From positions 1 to 37,306 of the forward strand of contig CAYSSJ010000022.1 of the NCBI GenBank assembly GCA_964433675.1: a DNA stretch of 37,306 nucleotides, written 5' to 3'. The position numbers and the translations under genes were made by a program. The notes under the pieces are model-generated. The model searched no databases. It saw nothing but the letters and a program-made list of their open reading frames with translations, and was not told the DNA's origin. The number at the start of each line of letters is the position of its first letter. Within the stretch, counting starts at the first letter, position 1. Positions 33,941 to 37,306 of the stretch are shown one piece after another. This DNA is from CAYSSJ01 sp964433675 (GTDB lineage Bacteria; Cloacimonadota; Cloacimonadia; Cloacimonadales; TCS61).

Positions 33941-35088
33941 TATTTTATATTTTTAAGAATATCGGACGCTATGATAGAGCGCTGGATCTGATTAGTTCCT
34001 TCATAAATTTGAGTAATTTTGGCATCGCGCATCATTTTTTCTACCGGATATTCTCTCATATAGCCATAACCACCCAGAAGCTGAACCGCATCGACAGTGA
34101 CTTTCATTGCGACATCCGAGGCGAAAGTTTTGCACATGGCGGATTCTTTGGAATAGTTTTTCTCGCCGGCATCGATCATGCGTGCAGTTGCCATGATCAA
34201 AGCTCTGGCTGCCTCTATCTGAGTAGCCATGTCGGCTAACATAAATTGCACACCTTGGAAAGATGATACCGGTTTGCCGAACTGATGCCGCTCTTTGGTA
34301 TATTTAGCAGCTTCTTCATAAGCGCCTTGTGCTATCCCAACTGCTTGTGAACCGACCATAGGACGGGAATGATCGAAGGTCTTCATGGCGATGAGAAATC
34401 CCATACCTTCACGTGCGATCAGATTCTCTTTCGGTACACGGCAGTTATCGAAGATAAGCTCTCTGGTAGCGGAGGCTCGGATGCCCATCTTATCCTCTTT
34501 CTTACCAAAGCTGAAACCTTCGGTGTCTTTTTCTACGATGAAGCAGGAAGCACCACGGGCACCTTTGGCTTTGTTGGTCATAGCAAAAACTGTGTATATA
34601 TCAGCTTCGCCACCGTTGGTGATCCATTGTTTGGTACCGTTTAAAATATAATGATCACCATCTTTTGTGGCTGTGGTTTCGATAGCTCCGGCATCTGAAC
34701 CGGCATTAGCTTCGGTAAGTGCAAACGCGGCAAGTTTCTCGCCACTGGCGATCCGGGGCAGATACTTTTGCTTCTGCTCTTCGGAAGCTGATAGCAAGAT
34801 GGGATACATCCCCAATCCGGTAGCGCCGAACGCCAAAGAAATCCCACCACAAACACGGCTAAGCTCTTCCATTACCACGGCAAGATCGGTAACCTTGCCG
34901 CTGAATCCATCATACTCCTCAGGTACAAGCACAGAAAAAAGATCTGTCTGACGCATCACTTCCACGATCTCCCATGGGAATTCGTTCTCTTCATCGTATT
35001 TAGCTCGAACAGGTTTGATCTTCTCTTCTGCTATTTTCCGCGCTATTTCACGCATCTCCAATTGATCTTCTGTCAAAAAATAGTTCAT
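33940..35088 (-). CDS. Acyl-CoA dehydrogenase (short-chain type)
   Basis: A flavoenzyme that oxidises, or in anaerobes often helps reduce, short acyl-CoA/enoyl-CoA pairs with electron-transfer flavoprotein. The start at 35088 gives 382 residues, the family's normal size, and has AGGAGG just upstream; a longer frame to 35154 would cover the promoter. Signatures: FALTEANAGSDAGAIETTA, YILNGTKQWITNGG, and near the C-terminus AKITQIYEGTNQIQR, in which Glu is the catalytic base position of short- and medium-chain members. No etfAB genes are in view. First gene of an operon with queH and the DUF2905-like gene. Confidence 0.93.
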   Translation of the reverse strand: MNYFLTEDQLEMREIARKIAEEKIKPVRAKYDEENEFPWEIVEVMRQTDLFSVLVPEEYDGFSGKVTDLAVVMEELSRVCGGISLAFGATGLGMYPILLSASEEQKQKYLPRIASGEKLAAFALTEANAGSDAGAIETTATKDGDHYILNGTKQWITNGGEADIYTVFAMTNKAKGARGASCFIVEKDTEGFSFGKKEDKMGIRASATRELIFDNCRVPKENLIAREGMGFLIAMKTFDHSRPMVGSQAVGIAQGAYEEAAKYTKERHQFGKPVSSFQGVQFMLADMATQIEAARALIMATARMIDAGEKNYSKESAMCKTFASDVAMKVTVDAVQLLGGYGYMREYPVEKMMRDAKITQIYEGTNQIQRSIIASDILKNIK

Positions 35089-35124
35089 ATATCCTCCTAA
35101 TTTATCATTGCTTATTAGCTTAAA

Positions 35125-35154
35125 TACATATTTGCGAATCCGATTTTTCGTCAA
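35125..35154 (-). promoter_or_regulatory. Promoter of the acyl-CoA dehydrogenase operon
   Basis: Minus strand: TTGACG (35149-35154), 18-nt spacer, TATGTA (35125-35130), 36 nt upstream of the start at 35088. A second TTGACT lies just upstream of the -35. Confidence 0.6.
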
Positions 35155-35359
35155 GTCAAATGTTACAATGTAGGAGCAAATTGGAAATTACATGCGAAGA
35201 AGATATAGAGTAGAGGGAAGATAGGAGGTTAGGTGGATAGGTTTGATTTTATCCACGAAGTACACGAATTTTATTTTTTTTATAAACCACCGAAGGCACC
35301 GAAAAGCTCCGAGGATTTTTTTTTACAGAGAGCTGAAAGCTGAAAGGGAAAAGTAATAG

Positions 35360-35379
35360 CCTGCGCCTTCAGGCGTAGG
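35360..35379. repeat. Hairpin with TTCA/TGAA loop, first copy
   Basis: CCTGCGCCTTCAGGCGTAGG: an 8-bp stem with one G-T wobble around a TTCA loop (TGAA on the other strand). A second copy with one change (GGTGTAGG) lies at 35832-35851, in the same flanking context. Confidence 0.6.
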
Positions 35380-35432
35380 GTTTTATGTTCTGATACGTCA
35401 TTATACAAGTCGTTTACGACTTTATCTTATAA

Positions 35433-35494
35433 ACGCCGTGAACGGCGTATATTTCAATCTATCCCAAATATTTCCCAACCCTGAAGAGGTTGGG
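35433..35494. repeat. Two-hairpin intergenic repeat, copy 2
   Basis: ACGCCG-TGAA-CGGCGT (35433-35448), then CCCAACC-loop-GGTTGGG (35474-35494) with CTGAAGA in the loop, then GCTATTG. The order, distance and loop sequence match 7863-7923, but the second stem differs completely at the base-pair level. A separate palindrome GTCGTTTACGAC is at 35409-35420. Confidence 0.65.
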
Positions 35495-36182
35495 CTATTG
35501 TTGGAGAAACCCCCTTTTATTCCCCCTTGGGAAGGGGGATTGGCTCCCCTTCGGGGAATAGTTTGTTTTTATCCACGAATTACACGAATTTACACGAATT
35601 TTATTTTTTTTATAAACCACCGAAGGCACCGAAAAGCTCCGAGTTATTAATTTTATTTTCATAATAGAAAGTTGTTATTTGCATCTCGGTGTTACTCAGC
35701 CTGTGCTACGAAGCCTTGGCGTAGTAGTATGTTCTCGGTGGTAAGTTGTTTTTATTAATCACCGAGTTTCACCGAAGAGCACCGGGTTATTTTTTTACAA
35801 AGAGCTAAAAGCTGAAAGGGAAAAGTAATAGCCTGCGCCTTCAGGTGTAGGGTTTTCCAAGCACAAAATTCCAATTTCCAAATAAATTCCAAACGACAAT
35901 GACCAAATGACCGAAACGATTGAACTAATTAACCAATCAACCAATCAACCAAACAACAGAACAAAATTCTTAAATTTATGAAAAATCTAAATAAAAATAT
36001 CTATATTAGGTGGTGCACTTTTATTTTGCATATAACCTTTAATCATTATACATTATTCATCTACTCCATTCTGCCTACTGCATACTGGGTTCCGTCTTCC
36101 GACCTCTAAACCCTAAACTCCTAAACATCTCCCTTGTCCTCCGTAAGCAAGTTGGCAACCTGCCCTACTTTCTTCTACCATC

Positions 36183-37306
36183 TCACTTGAGTAGCAACAT
36201 TTTTTTCACTGTAGTATCATTTCCCGTAGTTATCCGGTAGAAATAGACGCCCGATGCTACAGACCTGCCTCTGTTATCCCTGCCGTTCCAGACCACACTA
36301 TGTTCGCCGGTAGGTAGATGATCGCTGAATAGATCTTTTATCTTCTGTCCCTTGATATTGTATATCGAAACAGAAACCGTTGCAGCGGATGAAAGACTGA
36401 ACTCTATCGTCGTCTCCGGGTTGAACGGATTAGGGTAGTTGATTATGTTTCGTTCGCCAAGGCTGATTAGCTCATTCTCATCTGCTTCCACCGGATCGCC
36501 CATCGGGATGTCGAGACGAATAAACTCTCCATCCTGAACCTCGACTCCGGATATTATGGCATCTTCATAAAAGACACGCTCCGCATAGACATCATACACA
36601 CCGGCGGGTAATTTGTATTCATAATAGCCCAGACTATCGGAAAAGGTAAACTCACCCGCTTCGTTATTTATCCTGATGTGGACATAATCGACTATCTCAC
36701 CGGTATCTGCATTGTGGGTTGTGCCATGAATACCACCAAAAGAAGGAGCTCCGTATTCATAAGGTCCGATATCGATAACCGCATTACCGTCTCCACTACC
36801 GTCCCAGACACGATGGTGATAATCCATATCGAAAGGAGAATAATAGTAAGAGAGTGTATCAAATCCGGCATCTATAGCGATACTTCCCTCTGCCAGATGA
36901 AAATTACCGCTTTGAATATCCTCGAATATCTCCTGCGCTTGCAGAGAATCGACAATGATATTACCACCACCATCGATAAGCGGCGGCTCGATGGGAAAAT
37001 CAACGATGCAGTTGCGGAAAGTGGGGTTGCCGGAAATTGGAAAATAATTCAATTCATCATTAAATAAAAAGATGCTATTTTCATACATTACAGTTCCGCC
37101 ACTACCAATAGCATAACTGTTGTTAACAGTTAAATTGTTATGTGAATATGTATTTCTCCAGTTAACTTCGATACCTACATGGTCACCATTATAAGCAATA
37201 TTGTTATACACATCAGAATACCCCAGTATTCGTAAGTTACCATTGTTAGCAATATTATTATATACTTTCCCTGAACATTCTAAACCAGTATACAAATCAC
37301 TCCCTT
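36183..37306 (-). CDS. Secreted beta-helix protein with carboxypeptidase-regulatory-like and sorting domains (N-terminus outside window)
   Basis: The frame is open to the right edge, so the N-terminus is missing; the TTG at 37295 is not a convincing start, because coding continues upstream (GSDLYTG). The visible ~374 residues begin with Asn-rich rungs (NNIANNGNL, NNIAYNGDH, NNLTVNNSY) typical of a right-handed parallel beta-helix, and then pass through the conserved segment GNFHLAEGSIAIDAG and the phrase DIGPYEYG. A carboxypeptidase-regulatory-like beta-sandwich follows (GIHGTTHNADTG... to GEFIRLDIP). The C-terminal domain is type-A/FlgD-like: NYPNPFNPETTIEF, SIYNIKGQKIKDL, VWNGRDNRG and SGVYFYRI, ending KKMLLLK. 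It is probably a surface-anchored or released protein. Function unknown; beta-helix proteins of this class often bind or degrade polysaccharide. Confidence 0.88.
   Translation of the reverse strand, partial: GSDLYTGLECSGKVYNNIANNGNLRILGYSDVYNNIAYNGDHVGIEVNWRNTYSHNNLTVNNSYAIGSGGTVMYENSIFLFNDELNYFPISGNPTFRNCIVDFPIEPPLIDGGGNIIVDSLQAQEIFEDIQSGNFHLAEGSIAIDAGFDTLSYYYSPFDMDYHHRVWDGSGDGNAVIDIGPYEYGAPSFGGIHGTTHNADTGEIVDYVHIRINNEAGEFTFSDSLGYYEYKLPAGVYDVYAERVFYEDAIISGVEVQDGEFIRLDIPMGDPVEADENELISLGERNIINYPNPFNPETTIEFSLSSAATVSVSIYNIKGQKIKDLFSDHLPTGEHSVVWNGRDNRGRSVASGVYFYRITTGNDTTVKKMLLLK

Larger units (their letters stand above)
35155..36182. repeat. Second non-coding repeat mosaic
   Basis: About 1 kb with no credible gene. 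It contains at least three families of direct repeats: a WxCACGAA-type block followed by ACCACCGAAGGCACCGAAAA (35255-35312 and again 35574-35642, plus a diverged copy near 35758-35790); AGCTGAAAGGGAAAAGTAAT followed by a GC-rich hairpin (35331-35390 and 35804-35856); and a stretch with AAATGACCGAAACGATT (about 35905-35922) that also occurs at about 8079 in the first mosaic. Low-complexity CAATCAACCAA and TTCTGCCTACTGC strings end the region. Confidence 0.75.

Noticed and set aside
33823..34239. Plus-strand open frame of 138 codons
   Set aside because: Antisense to the queH and acyl-CoA dehydrogenase genes; no support for translation.

Overview
The window most likely comes from a Gram-negative (diderm) anaerobe of the FCB superphylum, probably Cloacimonadota (Cloacimonetes/WWE1) or a close relative. 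That placement is inference from gene content. Three secreted proteins end in the FlgD-like/type-A C-terminal module (a PNPFNP motif, then an IYNIxG motif, a WxGxD motif and SGxYxY). There is also a GWxTD-domain protein, a PorX-type regulator, a heptose-7-phosphate kinase for LPS core, proteins resembling outer-membrane barrels, and large tandem Ig-like surface proteins. No rRNA, tRNA or CRISPR array was seen.

Layout. (1) 1-1993, minus: a secreted modular protein with chitobiase-C-terminal-like and OB-like modules, cut by the left edge. (2) 2158-7286, minus: two exported peptidase-type proteins, an HEXXH/propeller/barrel protein and an S9 serine peptidase. (3) 7287-9033: a long non-coding mosaic of short dispersed repeats and hairpins. 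(4) 9034-11667, plus: Ldh2-type dehydrogenase and nucleotide-sugar dehydrogenase. (5) 11731-12237, minus: a GyrI-like effector-binding protein. (6) 12400-15734, plus: an exported barrel-like protein followed 2 nt later by priA. (7) 15738-19428, minus: an operon of GWxTD protein, exported Pcm-like methyltransferase and a membrane protein with a spermidine-synthase-like domain. (8) 19597-21460, plus: a ParB-like/GNAT fusion and rfaE1. (9) 21586-23106, plus: a secreted FN3/sorting-domain protein with a strong terminator, then a decayed transposase N-terminus. (10) 23599-29250, minus: a 1883-residue repetitive surface protein containing two 255-bp tandem arrays. (11) 29427-29723, plus: a small coiled-coil membrane protein. 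(12) 29733-35088, minus: acyl-CoA dehydrogenase, queH, a DUF2905-like gene, panB, an unknown gene, a porX-like gene and tsaE, tightly packed with several stop/start overlaps. (13) 35155-36182: a second repeat mosaic sharing elements with the first. (14) 36183-37306, minus: a beta-helix/sorting-domain protein cut by the right edge.

Two themes connect the genes. One is protein export to the cell surface: several large C-terminally tagged secreted proteins lie near a PorX-type regulator, whose homologues control type IX secretion in Bacteroidetes, and that regulator is translationally coupled to an unrecognised 203-residue gene. The other is envelope maintenance: heptose kinase, exported peptidases, a signal-peptide-bearing isoaspartyl methyltransferase and barrel proteins. 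The most unusual features are the PorX/unknown-gene pair, the exported methyltransferase operon, the ParB-GNAT fusion, the homogenised 255-bp arrays, and the intergenic hairpins that keep a TGAA-type loop while the stem changes.
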